This document shows positions 26,295 to 34,628 of a DNA stretch of 50,146 bases, one piece after another. This stretch comes from Vreelandella arcis (GTDB lineage Bacteria > Pseudomonadota > Gammaproteobacteria > Pseudomonadales > Halomonadaceae): contig NZ_FNII01000022.1 of the NCBI RefSeq assembly GCF_900103865.1, positions 1-50,146 of the forward strand, given 5' to 3'. Both the position numbers and the translations under genes were made by a program. Numbering within the stretch: the first letter of the stretch is position 1; each line of letters opens with the position of its first letter. A model generated the notes under the pieces. The model had not been told where the DNA came from. It saw only the letters and a list, made by a program, of their open reading frames with translations, and ran no database searches.

Positions 26295-26905
26295 CAGCGC
26301 GACTCCTCACTTGCGACACGTGGCTTAGCCCGGATCGATTGCCATAAATGCAGCAAGGCCTGCAGGGCCATTAACATCAGGGCGAACATAATCATGCCCT
26401 TGACCATGGCCGGAAAGGGCGGATTCCAGGAAGTGCCGGAACGCTCCAGCGACCACTCGCCGAGTGGGTTATGCGATGCTCCCCAGAACATGTGAAAGGC
26501 GGCGTAGCTCATCGTCAGGCAGAAAATTAGCGTGAGCAGGTCGTTAAAGCGATCCATCCAGCACTTCAGTCTTGGCCCGGCGCTGTCATAGAGCACCTTG
26601 ACGCGGATATGGCTATTGCGCGCCATGGCCGCTGGGCCGCCAAGCGCAAAGATAACCGCGATCAGAAACACCACGGTTTCGTGTACCCAGGAGGTCGGGC
26701 TATTGAAGCCATAGCGCATGAATACCTCGACGACGCTGATACCCATCGCGACCAGCACCAACCAGGAAACAGCGCGACCGCCCCGTACAATAAGGCGATC
26801 CAGGGCGTTACGTTCGAAGGTTACTTCTTCCTCCGCTTTAGGGATCTCGGGAAGATCATGGATGGTCGGAGAACGGTATTGTTTATCAGGCGTTTTTTGA
26901 GACAT
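26294..26905 (-). CDS. dctQ: TRAP transporter small permease (DctQ family)
   Basis: This 203-residue membrane protein has a cytoplasmic N-terminus of about 40 residues and four helices (at about 43-65, 75-97, 115-140 and 165-190). The DctQ signature is VFMRYGFNSPTSWVHETVVF, followed by ARNSHIRVKVLYD. The long loop between helices 3 and 4 (SHNPLGEWSLERSGTSWNPP) is typical of the large DctQ class. The gene is separated from dctP by 84 bases that contain a perfect 13-bp hairpin. Confidence 0.9.
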   Translation of the reverse strand: MSQKTPDKQYRSPTIHDLPEIPKAEEEVTFERNALDRLIVRGGRAVSWLVLVAMGISVVEVFMRYGFNSPTSWVHETVVFLIAVIFALGGPAAMARNSHIRVKVLYDSAGPRLKCWMDRFNDLLTLIFCLTMSYAAFHMFWGASHNPLGEWSLERSGTSWNPPFPAMVKGMIMFALMLMALQALLHLWQSIRAKPRVASEESR

Positions 26906-26919
26906 GGCGCGACTCTACG

Positions 26920-26952
26920 CGCATCGCTCGGGATGTTTTCCCGAGCGATGCG
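26920..26952 (-). promoter_or_regulatory. Perfect 13-bp hairpin between dctP and dctQ
   Basis: CGCATCGCTCGGG (26920-26932) pairs without mismatch with CCCGAGCGATGCG (26940-26952) around a 7-base loop. On the transcribed (minus) strand no U tract follows, and dctQ starts 14 bases downstream. It probably protects the dctP mRNA 3' end or attenuates transcription, the same arrangement as at 8740-8770. Confidence 0.75.
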
Positions 26953-26989
26953 TTGGTTAGGTTAATGAAGCAGAGTTGAGAGCATAGAG

Positions 26990-28009
26990 TTAGAGCAGAT
27001 TGCGCGAGCGCAAAAAGGCGGTCGCCGAGTCATAGATCTTCTGGGTCATCTCATTCTCGCTCGCCCACTCTTTCCACTCTTGCTCTGCCGCCGTGCGGAA
27101 TTTCTGGCGCTCTTCTGCAGGCAGGTTGAAGGGGTGAACATCAGGGTCTTCCTGAAGCCGCTGCAGGGTCTCGATATCCTGCTCCTTGAGACGGGCAATC
27201 AGGTCATAAGCCATACCGTCGAAGGCGGTATTTAACGTTGTTTGTAGGTCTTCGGGCAGGCCGTCCCAGATGTCCTTGTTGATCGACACGGCAATCATCG
27301 GCATGGAGTGAAAGCCTGGGTACAGCGGGTAAGGAGCGAAGGCGTGCAGGCCCATGGCGTCGTTATTCGAGAGCACCGTGGAGTCCGCAGCGTCGATCAC
27401 ACCCTTTTCCAGCCCGGTATAAACCTCAGAGCCTGGCAGATTGACGGGCGTGGCACCGATGCGCTCGAAAATGTTGTACACCATGCCTTGGGGGGCGCGG
27501 ATCTTAAGTCCTTCAAAGTCTTCAATAGATTCGATGGGCACCGTGGAGGGAACCGATTCCAGCGGGAAGGTGGCTGAGCTGATCAAATGCGCGCCGTAGG
27601 GCTCGACCAGTTCGTTGTAGAGCTCTTCACCGCCGCCGTACTTCATATACTCCAAGAAGTCGTAGGGGTTTTGCCAAGCGCCGACAAGGTTGCCGAGCAT
27701 GCCGAAAGCAGGATCCTGACCGGAAAAGTAGCTGGGGTCGGTCATGTGGCCCTGCAGAATGCCGGAACTAACGGCGGTTAGCGTCTCGGTAGGACCAACG
27801 ACGGAATTGATCGGCATCACTTCGATCTCGACCCGTCCGTCGGTCATTTTAGTGATCTTATCGGCCCACTCTTGCTTGATTTTAAAGCTGGGCTCGCCAG
27901 AGGTTTCGGACGCCTGAAACTTCCATTCGTACTCGGCCGCCTGGGCCGCAGAGAGACCCAGCAGCAGCACTGGGGCGGTGAGCAGAGCGCTGTATTTCGA
28001 TTTGAGCAT
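26990..28009 (-). CDS. dctP: TRAP transporter solute-binding protein (DctP family)
   Basis: This 339-residue secreted binding protein has a signal peptide of about 24 residues (LLGLSAAQAAEY). The DctP domain shows EWADKITKMTDGRVEIEVMP, the ligand arginine in GLKIRAPQGMV, then GSEVYTGLEKGVIDAADSTVL. This last block differs from the VDAQENP form of the other two DctP proteins, so it belongs to another subgroup. The ATG at 28009 is chosen because it opens the signal peptide; GAGGAA lies upstream. It is the first gene of the dctPQM, araD1-type and KGSADH operon. Confidence 0.9.
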   Translation of the reverse strand: MLKSKYSALLTAPVLLLGLSAAQAAEYEWKFQASETSGEPSFKIKQEWADKITKMTDGRVEIEVMPINSVVGPTETLTAVSSGILQGHMTDPSYFSGQDPAFGMLGNLVGAWQNPYDFLEYMKYGGGEELYNELVEPYGAHLISSATFPLESVPSTVPIESIEDFEGLKIRAPQGMVYNIFERIGATPVNLPGSEVYTGLEKGVIDAADSTVLSNNDAMGLHAFAPYPLYPGFHSMPMIAVSINKDIWDGLPEDLQTTLNTAFDGMAYDLIARLKEQDIETLQRLQEDPDVHPFNLPAEERQKFRTAAEQEWKEWASENEMTQKIYDSATAFLRSRNLL

Positions 28010-28085
28010 GGCACTATTCCTCAAAATTGTTGTTGTGAAGAAACGTTGTGGTGAAAACATTCTATGACCCATGTGGGACTCTCAA

Positions 28086-28128
28086 TGTTGAACATTAAGA
28101 GCAATTGTTCAACATATACTTTTGTATG
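28086..28128. promoter_or_regulatory. Double operator: two TGTT-S-AACA palindromes 20 bp apart
   Basis: In the divergent gap 28010-28224, TGTTGAACA (28086-28094) and TGTTCAACA (28106-28114) lie exactly 20 bp apart, two helical turns. The second begins a 23-base stretch (28106-28128) identical to 17677-17699. The pattern GT-N3-AC fits FadR-type GntR regulators, probably the one at 20646. It would co-regulate the TRAP/KGSADH operon and the arabinonate dehydratase operon. Confidence 0.68.
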
Positions 28129-28224
28129 GTCGACTATGAGATTCGGGTAGTTTAGTGTCTTGCGCATTCGACATATACCGCTAGGTCGTCAGCTGCCAGC
28201 TAACTAAAACAAGGAGTTAACCTC

Positions 28225-29970
28225 ATGGGCCAACGTCAAAATCCGCTGCGCAGTGCCGAATGGTTCGGCACGGCAGATAAAAACGGCTTTATGTACCGCA
28301 GTTGGATGAAAAATCAGGGTATCCCCGACCATGAGTTTCAGGGCAAGCCGATTATCGGGATCTGCAATACCTGGTCGGAACTGTCCCCCTGCAATGCCCA
28401 CTTTCGTAAGCTAGCAGATCACGTGAAACAGGGCGTATTAGAAGCCGGCGGCTACCCGGTGGAATTCCCAGTGTTCTCCAACGGCGAATCCAACCTGCGC
28501 CCCACGGCGATGTTTACCCGCAACCTGGCCAGCATGGACGTTGAGGAAGCGATTCGCGGCAACCCCATCGATGCGGTAGTGTTGCTGGTGGGCTGCGACA
28601 AAACCACTCCAGCGCTGCTGATGGGCGCAGCGAGCTGCGATATCCCCACCATCGTGGTCACCGGCGGGCCGATGCTCAACGGCAAGCACAAAGGTAAGGA
28701 TATCGGCTCCGGCACCGTGGTCTGGAAGCTCTCCGAGCAGGTCAAAGCCGGCGAAATTTCGCTACACGACTTTATGGCCGCCGAGGCGGGCATGTCGCGC
28801 TCGGCGGGTACCTGCAACACCATGGGCACTGCCTCCACCATGGCCTGCATGGCCGAATCGCTGGGCACGTCGCTTCCCCACAACGCGGCGATTCCGGCGG
28901 TAGACTCGCGGCGTTACGTGCTCGCCCATCTCTCCGGCAACCGGATTGTCGAGATGGTCGACGAAGACCTGCGGCTGTCTAAAATCCTTACTAGAGAAGC
29001 CTTCGACAACGCCATCCGCACCAACGCGGCGATTGGCGGCTCCACCAACGCGGTGATTCACCTCAAGGCGATTGCCGGGCGTATCGGTGTGGATCTCACC
29101 TTGGACGATTGGAGCCGTGTCGGGCGTGGCACCCCCACGGTGGTCGACCTGCAGCCTTCCGGGCGCTTTCTGATGGAAGAGTTCTACTACGCGGGGGGCT
29201 TACCCGCCGTGCTCAAGCGCCTGGGCGAGGCCGACCGCCTACCCTTCAAGGACGCGCTCACCGTCAACGGCAAAACGCTGTGGGAAAACGTCCAGGACGC
29301 CCCGCTGTATAACGATGAGGTCATCCGCCCGCTGGATAACCCGCTTACTGCGGATGGCGGTATCTGCGTGGTGCGCGGCAACCTGGCCCCCAACGGCGCG
29401 GTGCTCAAGCCCTCCGCCGCAACCGCCGAGCTGATGCAGCATCGCGGTCGCGCAGTAGTGTTTGAGGATTTTGACGATTACAAAGCGCGCATCAACGACC
29501 CGGACCTGGACGTGGAAGCCAACGACATTCTGGTCATGAAGCACTGCGGCCCCCGCGGGTATCACGGCATGGCCGAGGTGGGCAATATGGGCCTGCCGCC
29601 CAAGATCCTCGCCCAAGGCATTACCGATATGGTGCGCATCTCCGACGCCCGCATGAGCGGTACCGCCTACGGCACCGTGGTACTGCACGTAGCGCCCGAA
29701 GCCGCCGCCGGTGGCCCGCTAGCCGCCGTTCGAAATGGCGACTGGATCGAACTCGACTGCGACAGCGGCCGACTGCATCTAGATATCAGCGATGAAGCGC
29801 TGGCCGCGCGCCTGGCCGAAAGCGACCCCACCGCCGCTTCAACGCTCATCGCCAGCCAGGGCGGGTACCGCCAGCTGTATATCGAGCGGGTTCTGCAAGC
29901 GGACGAAGGCTGCGACTTCGACTTTCTGGTCGGCTGCCGGGGTTCCGATGTGCCGCGTCACTCGCACTGA
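28225..29970 (+). CDS. IlvD/Edd-family L-arabinonate dehydratase
   Basis: This 581-residue iron-sulfur dehydratase converts L-arabinonate to 2-keto-3-deoxy-L-arabinonate. Cluster cysteines are C56 (LSPCNAHF), C124 (LVGCDKTTP) and C197 ([13 protein letters not shown]), at the spacing of characterised arabinonate dehydratases. It begins RSAEWFGTADKNGFMYRSWM and has KHCGPRGYHGMAEVGNMGLP and SDARMSGTAYGTVVLHVAPEA, which mark this subgroup off from the XylD-type protein at 17851. AAGGAG lies 8 bases before the ATG. D-fuconate or D-galactonate are possible additional substrates. It is followed 20 bases later by an SDR. Confidence 0.9.
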   Translation: MGQRQNPLRSAEWFGTADKNGFMYRSWMKNQGIPDHEFQGKPIIGICNTWSELSPCNAHFRKLADHVKQGVLEAGGYPVEFPVFSNGESNLRPTAMFTRNLASMDVEEAIRGNPIDAVVLLVGCDKTTPALLMGAASCDIPTIVVTGGPMLNGKHKGKDIGSGTVVWKLSEQVKAGEISLHDFMAAEAGMSRSAGTCNTMGTASTMACMAESLGTSLPHNAAIPAVDSRRYVLAHLSGNRIVEMVDEDLRLSKILTREAFDNAIRTNAAIGGSTNAVIHLKAIAGRIGVDLTLDDWSRVGRGTPTVVDLQPSGRFLMEEFYYAGGLPAVLKRLGEADRLPFKDALTVNGKTLWENVQDAPLYNDEVIRPLDNPLTADGGICVVRGNLAPNGAVLKPSAATAELMQHRGRAVVFEDFDDYKARINDPDLDVEANDILVMKHCGPRGYHGMAEVGNMGLPPKILAQGITDMVRISDARMSGTAYGTVVLHVAPEAAAGGPLAAVRNGDWIELDCDSGRLHLDISDEALAARLAESDPTAASTLIASQGGYRQLYIERVLQADEGCDFDFLVGCRGSDVPRHSH

Positions 29971-29990
29971 TTAACTGTAAAGGAGTCGCG

Positions 29991-30767
29991 ATGGCCGCCA
30001 GACTGGCCGACAAGCATATTCTAGTGACCGGGGCAGCCACCGGCATTGGTCGTGCCATTGCCGAAGCCTGTGTACGCGAAGGTGCCACGGTCGCCTTGCT
30101 GGATCGGGATGGTGATGACGTCGAACGGCTGGCGGAAGAGCTGCGTGGCGAAGGCCACAACGCCCAGGCCCTGATCGCCGATATTGCCGACCGCGCTGCG
30201 GTGGACGCCGCCGTGGCGCGGGTGCAGGAGATTAACGGGTCGCTGACGACGCTGGTCAATAACGCCGGGATGAATGTCTTCCATGAGCCGCTCGCCATGC
30301 CGGATGAGGCCTGGCGGCGCTGCCTCGCGGTCGATCTGGAAGGCGCCTGGTACTGTAGCCGCGCGGTGTTGCCGGATATGCTGGCGCAGGGTGGCGGTGC
30401 CATTATTAACATTGCCTCCACCCACAGCTTCTCGATTATTCCCGGCTGCTTTCCCTACCCGGTGGCCAAGCACGGCTTGATTGGTCTAACTCGATCACTC
30501 GGTATTGAATACGCCCCACGTGGCGTGCGGGTAAATGCCATCGCGCCGGGTTATATCGCCACCCCAGCGGTAGAGGCGCATTGGCAAACCTTCGATGACC
30601 CCGCCGCAGCGAAGGCCCGCATCGAAACCTTGCTGCCTCCAGGGCGGTTGGGGCAACCCGAGGAAGTGGCGATGACGGTGGTTTTTCTGGCCTCGGATGA
30701 GGCGCCCTTTATCAACGCAAGCTGCTTAACGATTGATGGTGGGCGCAGCGTGGTTTATCACGACTGA
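29991..30767 (+). CDS. SDR, probable aldose 1-dehydrogenase
   Basis: This 258-residue classical SDR has GAATGIGRAIA near residue 13, an NAD-type aspartate after beta-2 (VALLDRDGDD), NNAGMN, the catalytic serine in NIASTHS and YPVAK. The stretch IIPGCFPYPVAKHGLIGLTR and the end INASCLTIDGGRSVVYHD recur in SDRs annotated as L-arabinose or D-galactose 1-dehydrogenases. Its position after the L-arabinonate dehydratase gene supports the same role, making the lactone that feeds the pathway. AAAGGAG precedes the ATG. It would duplicate the activity of the unrelated Gfo/Idh/MocA enzyme at 21451. Confidence 0.83.
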   Translation: MAARLADKHILVTGAATGIGRAIAEACVREGATVALLDRDGDDVERLAEELRGEGHNAQALIADIADRAAVDAAVARVQEINGSLTTLVNNAGMNVFHEPLAMPDEAWRRCLAVDLEGAWYCSRAVLPDMLAQGGGAIINIASTHSFSIIPGCFPYPVAKHGLIGLTRSLGIEYAPRGVRVNAIAPGYIATPAVEAHWQTFDDPAAAKARIETLLPPGRLGQPEEVAMTVVFLASDEAPFINASCLTIDGGRSVVYHD

Positions 30768-30844
30768 CGATTGTTATGCCCGTTGAGTGTTTGCAAGGAG
30801 GGGGTGGATATGGTGAGAAGGGAGTTTAGAGGCTATTCATAAGT

Positions 30845-31477
30845 TTAAAGGTTAGTACTCGGTTTTTCTTCAGAGAGTTCAATCTCTTGAGTAGATTTTC
30901 TTGGCAAAAAAATACCCTTTATACAATCTGGATTAATGATGGCAAGTTGAATATGGTTTTCAGAGAAAAATCTTGCGCCATCGTACAGTGGATCGCCTTC
31001 GATAAAAGCGGCCCTAACAGAATCAAAGGGTTCGCCCTGTTCCTTGGCCAATGCACATGCATAACGAATCACAGCACAATCAAGCTCACGGGCTTTAAAA
31101 TCAAAATCTGTTTTTCCAAATGATCTATTCTCAGGCAGTGGTGTACCTTCTGCCTCTAAATCATCTTTTAGCTGCTGATAAGCTTCTTTAAGAAAATCAT
31201 TATATTTTTGGTCAAGCAAATCCAGGCAGTTGCCGAGCTCAATTACTGCGCCCAGTACAAAGGGATCTTTAACATTAGAAGCAGCCCGCTGGCTATCTTG
31301 AAGGGCATACTGATGCGCTCTTTCAAGATTATTTTCCCAAAAGTAAACGCCATTGCCCAGCCAATCATACTTATTATTACTGTGTTTGAATTCAGATTTT
31401 TGGTTCAGGATACTGATGGCAATATCGTTATCTAACCCATGAAAACCATAGACAATTGTCGGTTTTGATGAATACAT
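30845..31477 (-). CDS. PARP/ART-like protein, candidate toxin or effector
   Basis: This 210-residue soluble protein has no signal or membrane segment. It resembles an ADP-ribosyltransferase fold of the H-Y type. H13 lies in YGFHGLD (beta-1), and Y45 in YDWLGNGVYFWENN, which parallels the PARP GKGIYF motif; ERAHQYA follows. A central block GAVIELGNCLDLLD and a late block VRAAFIEGDPLYDGA, HIQLAIINPDCIKGIF are also conserved-looking. A PARP-like catalytic glutamate is not certain. The gene overlaps the preceding 58-codon gene by one base (TAATG). Base composition is clearly AT-richer than its neighbours. The fold is inferred from motifs; the activity is unproven. Confidence 0.75.
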   Translation of the reverse strand: MYSSKPTIVYGFHGLDNDIAISILNQKSEFKHSNNKYDWLGNGVYFWENNLERAHQYALQDSQRAASNVKDPFVLGAVIELGNCLDLLDQKYNDFLKEAYQQLKDDLEAEGTPLPENRSFGKTDFDFKARELDCAVIRYACALAKEQGEPFDSVRAAFIEGDPLYDGARFFSENHIQLAIINPDCIKGIFLPRKSTQEIELSEEKPSTNL

Positions 31478-31653
31478 TAGGTCTTAACGTGTGCCGTATG
31501 GTTGCCTTTAGACTTAGATGGACTGAAAAAACGCTTATCAAGACGTCCTTGTGAATCAAGGATGTGCGCATCTTTAAGCAATTTCATTCTTTGCTCATGA
31601 GTGCGGTTCTGCCCAGCTGCCTTAACTTTTTGTGTCAATTGATGAATAGACAT
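31477..31653 (-). CDS. Small basic protein, candidate antitoxin of the ART-like protein
   Basis: A 58-residue protein begins MSIHQLTQKVKAAGQNRTHE, is followed by a predicted helix QRMKLLKDAHILD, then SQGRLDKRFFSPS. AAAGGAG sits 7 bases before the ATG, and the stop overlaps the start of the ART-like gene (TAATG), so the pair is translationally coupled, in the antitoxin-first order common to type II toxin-antitoxin modules. It is lysine- and glutamine-rich and soluble; no known antitoxin DNA-binding fold could be recognised with confidence. Function is unknown; the antitoxin role is inferred from size, order and overlap. Confidence 0.72.
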   Translation of the reverse strand: MSIHQLTQKVKAAGQNRTHEQRMKLLKDAHILDSQGRLDKRFFSPSKSKGNHTAHVKT

Positions 31654-31676
31654 AAAATACTCCTTTGTACATTTTT

Positions 31677-31705
31677 ATGCTAATCGACCTTTTGGCTACA
31701 GGCAA
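31677..31705 (-). promoter_or_regulatory. Possible sigma-70 promoter of the two-gene cassette
   Basis: On the minus strand TTGCCT (31705-31700) and TAGCAT (31682-31677) are spaced by 17 bases, each matching 4 of 6 consensus positions, about 24 bases before the small-protein ATG. The -35 box overlaps the last codons of the ROK gene and lies in a small inverted repeat (GGCTAC / GTAGCC, 31694-31711) where an autoregulator could bind. Confidence 0.35.
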
Positions 31706-32934
31706 GTAGCCGATCCGGACTTAGCCTGGCTATCTAACAGCGTCTCGCCATCGGTGGCATTTAGCGCCATGGCAATGCCCCCCATGCAGGTCATGTCGCG
31801 ATCCCAGGCGCAGCTCTCGATGCGGGTGGTGCCCCTCAGCTCGGCCACCAGGGCGTCATCAATGGCAGCGTGCATAGCCGCCTGCATGGCGTCAAAGCCA
31901 CGTACGCCCGAGCCGGTAATCAGCACTAAATCGGGGTTAAACAGTGCCAGCACATTGGCGATGCCGACACCCAGCGCCCGGCCCGCCTGGGCATAGATAC
32001 GCTGAGCCACTGGGTCGCCTTGCATGGCCAGTTGGGTCAACGCCTGCATTTGCTGCGCGGAGGGGTGCGCGCTATCGCCGGTAGGCAAATCTAACAAGTC
32101 ACTAGCCTCTCGATAGAGCGCGTAGTCGCTGGCGTAGGCTTCGATACAGCCCCGGCGCCCGCAGGCGCACAGGGCGCCATCGGGTTGGTATTTGCTATGC
32201 CCAAACTCGGCCGCTGAGCCATTGGCGCCGAGATAGGGCACTCCGTTAATCAGCACCGACATGCCGATGCCGTAGCCCAGCATAATGACTACCAAATTGT
32301 TGCAATCCGCATAGGCGGGCTGCGCCGCCAGTACGCTGGCGATACAGTTGGCATCGTTTTCCAGCAGTACGCTGCAGTGAAAACGTTCTGCTAAACGTGG
32401 CGCTATCGGTGCGTTACGAAAGCTTAAAGCGGGGGACCAGATAATCGTACCGCTTTGCGACGATACCACCCCCTGCACTGCCAAACAGATGCCCGCTAAA
32501 CGTTGAAACCCCCTTAGTTGTTGAGTGCAAACAGCGCTGATCTTGTCTTCCAGCAGAGCTTCCAAGTCGGCAGCGCTTAACGTCAAGGTGGAGATCGCGT
32601 GATGCTCGCTATGGCGGATTTGGCCCGCGAAGTCGCCCACCACCAGTTGGATCTCATTGATCGAGAGCTTGATGCACACCACGCAGGCAGCTTGTGGGTC
32701 GAGTTCAATCAGGGTTTTTGGTCGACCACGCCCGTTGGCGCGGGGTGTTTCGGGCGGACGTTCATTGATCAAACCTTGCTGGAGTAGCTCGGCGCTGATC
32801 GAGGTGACGGTAGCAGAACTAATGCCATTGAGGGCACCCAGGTCGATGCGTGCAGCCGGCCCTTGGTCACGTAATGTGCGGATCACCGCCAGAGTATTAT
32901 CAAGGCGGCTGGTGTCAATGGATGGAAGGGCCAT
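31696..32934 (-). CDS. ROK-family transcriptional repressor (XylR-like)
   Basis: This 412-residue regulator has an N-terminal winged helix (about residues 10-70, ARIDLGALNGISSATVTSISAELLQQG read in parts, GRGRPKTLIEL). The sugar-kinase-like ROK domain includes LLENDANCIASVLAAQ, GAAEFGH-type sequence GSAAEFGHSKYQPDG and the zinc motif CACGRRGCIE. It lies divergent to the ABC sugar operon with a palindromic element between. It should repress that operon and be relieved by the transported sugar; D-xylose is the first guess because XylR-type ROK proteins and a XylB-like gene are present. Confidence 0.9.
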   Translation of the reverse strand: MALPSIDTSRLDNTLAVIRTLRDQGPAARIDLGALNGISSATVTSISAELLQQGLINERPPETPRANGRGRPKTLIELDPQAACVVCIKLSINEIQLVVGDFAGQIRHSEHHAISTLTLSAADLEALLEDKISAVCTQQLRGFQRLAGICLAVQGVVSSQSGTIIWSPALSFRNAPIAPRLAERFHCSVLLENDANCIASVLAAQPAYADCNNLVVIMLGYGIGMSVLINGVPYLGANGSAAEFGHSKYQPDGALCACGRRGCIEAYASDYALYREASDLLDLPTGDSAHPSAQQMQALTQLAMQGDPVAQRIYAQAGRALGVGIANVLALFNPDLVLITGSGVRGFDAMQAAMHAAIDDALVAELRGTTRIESCAWDRDMTCMGGIAMALNATDGETLLDSQAKSGSATCL

Positions 32935-33019
32935 GATTTTGCCGGTTGTTGTATTTAGACCCTCATCGTGGGGCCTTTACCCGATCGCCAAAATGCGACC
33001 TAAGTTTTATACGCAGGTA

Positions 33020-33046
33020 TTTATTTTAGTGCCTAAAGTAAATAAA
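33020..33046. promoter_or_regulatory. Nested palindrome, likely ROK operator
   Basis: In the 182-bp divergent gap 32935-33116, arms TTTATTT (33020-33026) and AAATAAA (33040-33046) enclose a second inverted repeat TTTAG-TGC-CTAAA (33025-33037). AT-rich palindromes of this size are typical operators of ROK repressors. Its position about 70 bp before the ABC ATPase start and 86 bp before the ROK start lets it control both genes. Confidence 0.55.
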
Positions 33047-33116
33047 GCATCATCCTTAAACAATCGCTGTTGATAAGCCCCAACACAATAACAATAGACA
33101 TAATTCAGGTGGCCCC

Positions 33117-34628
33117 ATGCTGTTATCAGCGCGCAAGCTCTGCCGCTCGTTTGGTGCAAACCAAGTGTTATTCGACGTTGATCTCGACCTGCAGGCGGGT
33201 GAAGTACACGCCCTGCTGGGCGAGAACGGCGCTGGCAAATCGACCTTGGTAAAAATCCTGGCCGGTTATCTTCCCCCGACGTCGGGTGAGGTGTTGGTGG
33301 ACGGCAGCCAACGACACTACCGCTCCAGCGGTGAGGCGGAGGCCGACGGCGTGGTAATGATCCACCAGGAACTGGCGCTAGCGGAACAGCTCAGCGTGGA
33401 GGAGAACATCTTCCTGGGCCGCGAACTACGCCGCGGGATGTTTCTGGATCGGCGAGCCATGCGGGAACAAAGCCGGGCGACGCTTGAGGAGCTTGAAACC
33501 GACGTTGACCCGCGCGCCCGAGTGAAAGATTTAAGTACCTCCGATCAGCAGATGGTCGAGATTGCTAAGGCCATCACCCGCGACGTGCGCGTGCTGATTA
33601 TGGATGAGCCCACCGCGACCCTGACCGAAAACGAAGTAAAGGTGCTGTTTGCACTGATCAACCGCCTGCGCCAGCGGGACGTGGCGATTGTGTATATCTC
33701 CCACAAGCTGCGTGAAATTGAGCAGATTGCCGACCGCGTGACGGTGCTGCGCGACGGCTATTTGGTGGATAGCGGCCCCATGGCCGGGCGCAGCAAAGAA
33801 GAGTTGGCACGGCTGATGGTGGGCCGTGAAATTCACGAGATGTACCCTCCGCGTACGCAACTGGCGGCGGATGCGCCGGTGGTGCTGGAAGCGCGAGATA
33901 TAGTGGTACCCGGCGCCGTTAAGCAAGCCAGCTTTACCCTGCGCCGGGGCGAAGTATTAGGGTTTGGCGGAATTGTTGGCGCTGGGCGCACCGCGCTAAT
34001 TGAAGCGGTGCTTGGGCTGCGCGGCAAAAGCGCCGGACAAGTGCTGCGCAACGGTCAGCCGGTGGTGTTGCGCAATCTGCGCGATGCGGTGCATCAGCGC
34101 ATTGCCTATCTCACCGAGGATCGTAAAGGCAAAGGCTTGGTGCTCAATATGGATCTGCGCTCCAACGTTACGTTGCTCAATTTACGTGCTCACTGCCACC
34201 CGCTTATTGATCGCCGTCTTGAAGAGCAAGCCTTCCAGCAAGCTATCCAGCGCTTTGATATTCGCCTGCGCACGGCAGTGCGCACCGCTGCTGAACTCTC
34301 CGGCGGTAACCAGCAGAAGCTACTGCTCGCCAAGGTGATGTCCATCGACCCTGAAGTCGTGATTATCAACGAACCGACCCGGGGCATCGATGTGGGAACC
34401 AAGCACCAGATCTATCACTTTATCCATGAATTAACCGAGGCGGGCTGCTCGGTGATATTGATCTCTTCAGAAATGGGTGAGTTGATCGGCCTGTCCCACC
34501 GGGTGGCGGTAATGTGCGCCGGGGTACTGACCGGGGTGCTCGAAGATGAGCAAATTAATGAACAAGAAATCATGCAGTACGCATCCGGCATTAAGGGAGT
34601 AGGGGCAGATGAGCAGCGTTATGGCTAA
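33117..34628 (+). CDS. Sugar ABC transporter ATPase (XylG/RbsA type, two NBDs)
   Basis: This 503-residue protein has two fused nucleotide-binding domains, as in pentose importers. Domain 1 shows Walker [10 protein letters not shown], the signature-like [14 protein letters not shown] and Walker [10 protein letters not shown]. Domain 2 has the degenerate Walker [11 protein letters not shown], the signature [13 protein letters not shown] and [11 protein letters not shown]. The ATG follows AGGTGG. The downstream permease starts inside its last 20 bases. Gene order is ATPase, permease, binding protein, the reverse of many xylFGH operons. Confidence 0.93.
   Translation: MLLSARKLCRSFGANQVLFDVDLDLQAGEVHALLGENGAGKSTLVKILAGYLPPTSGEVLVDGSQRHYRSSGEAEADGVVMIHQELALAEQLSVEENIFLGRELRRGMFLDRRAMREQSRATLEELETDVDPRARVKDLSTSDQQMVEIAKAITRDVRVLIMDEPTATLTENEVKVLFALINRLRQRDVAIVYISHKLREIEQIADRVTVLRDGYLVDSGPMAGRSKEELARLMVGREIHEMYPPRTQLAADAPVVLEARDIVVPGAVKQASFTLRRGEVLGFGGIVGAGRTALIEAVLGLRGKSAGQVLRNGQPVVLRNLRDAVHQRIAYLTEDRKGKGLVLNMDLRSNVTLLNLRAHCHPLIDRRLEEQAFQQAIQRFDIRLRTAVRTAAELSGGNQQKLLLAKVMSIDPEVVIINEPTRGIDVGTKHQIYHFIHELTEAGCSVILISSEMGELIGLSHRVAVMCAGVLTGVLEDEQINEQEIMQYASGIKGVGADEQRYG

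Noticed and set aside
31694..31711. GGCTAC/GTAGCC repeat as terminator of the ROK gene
   Set aside because: Only a 6-bp stem, overlapping the stop codon and without a T tract; kept only as a possible operator of the downstream cassette.
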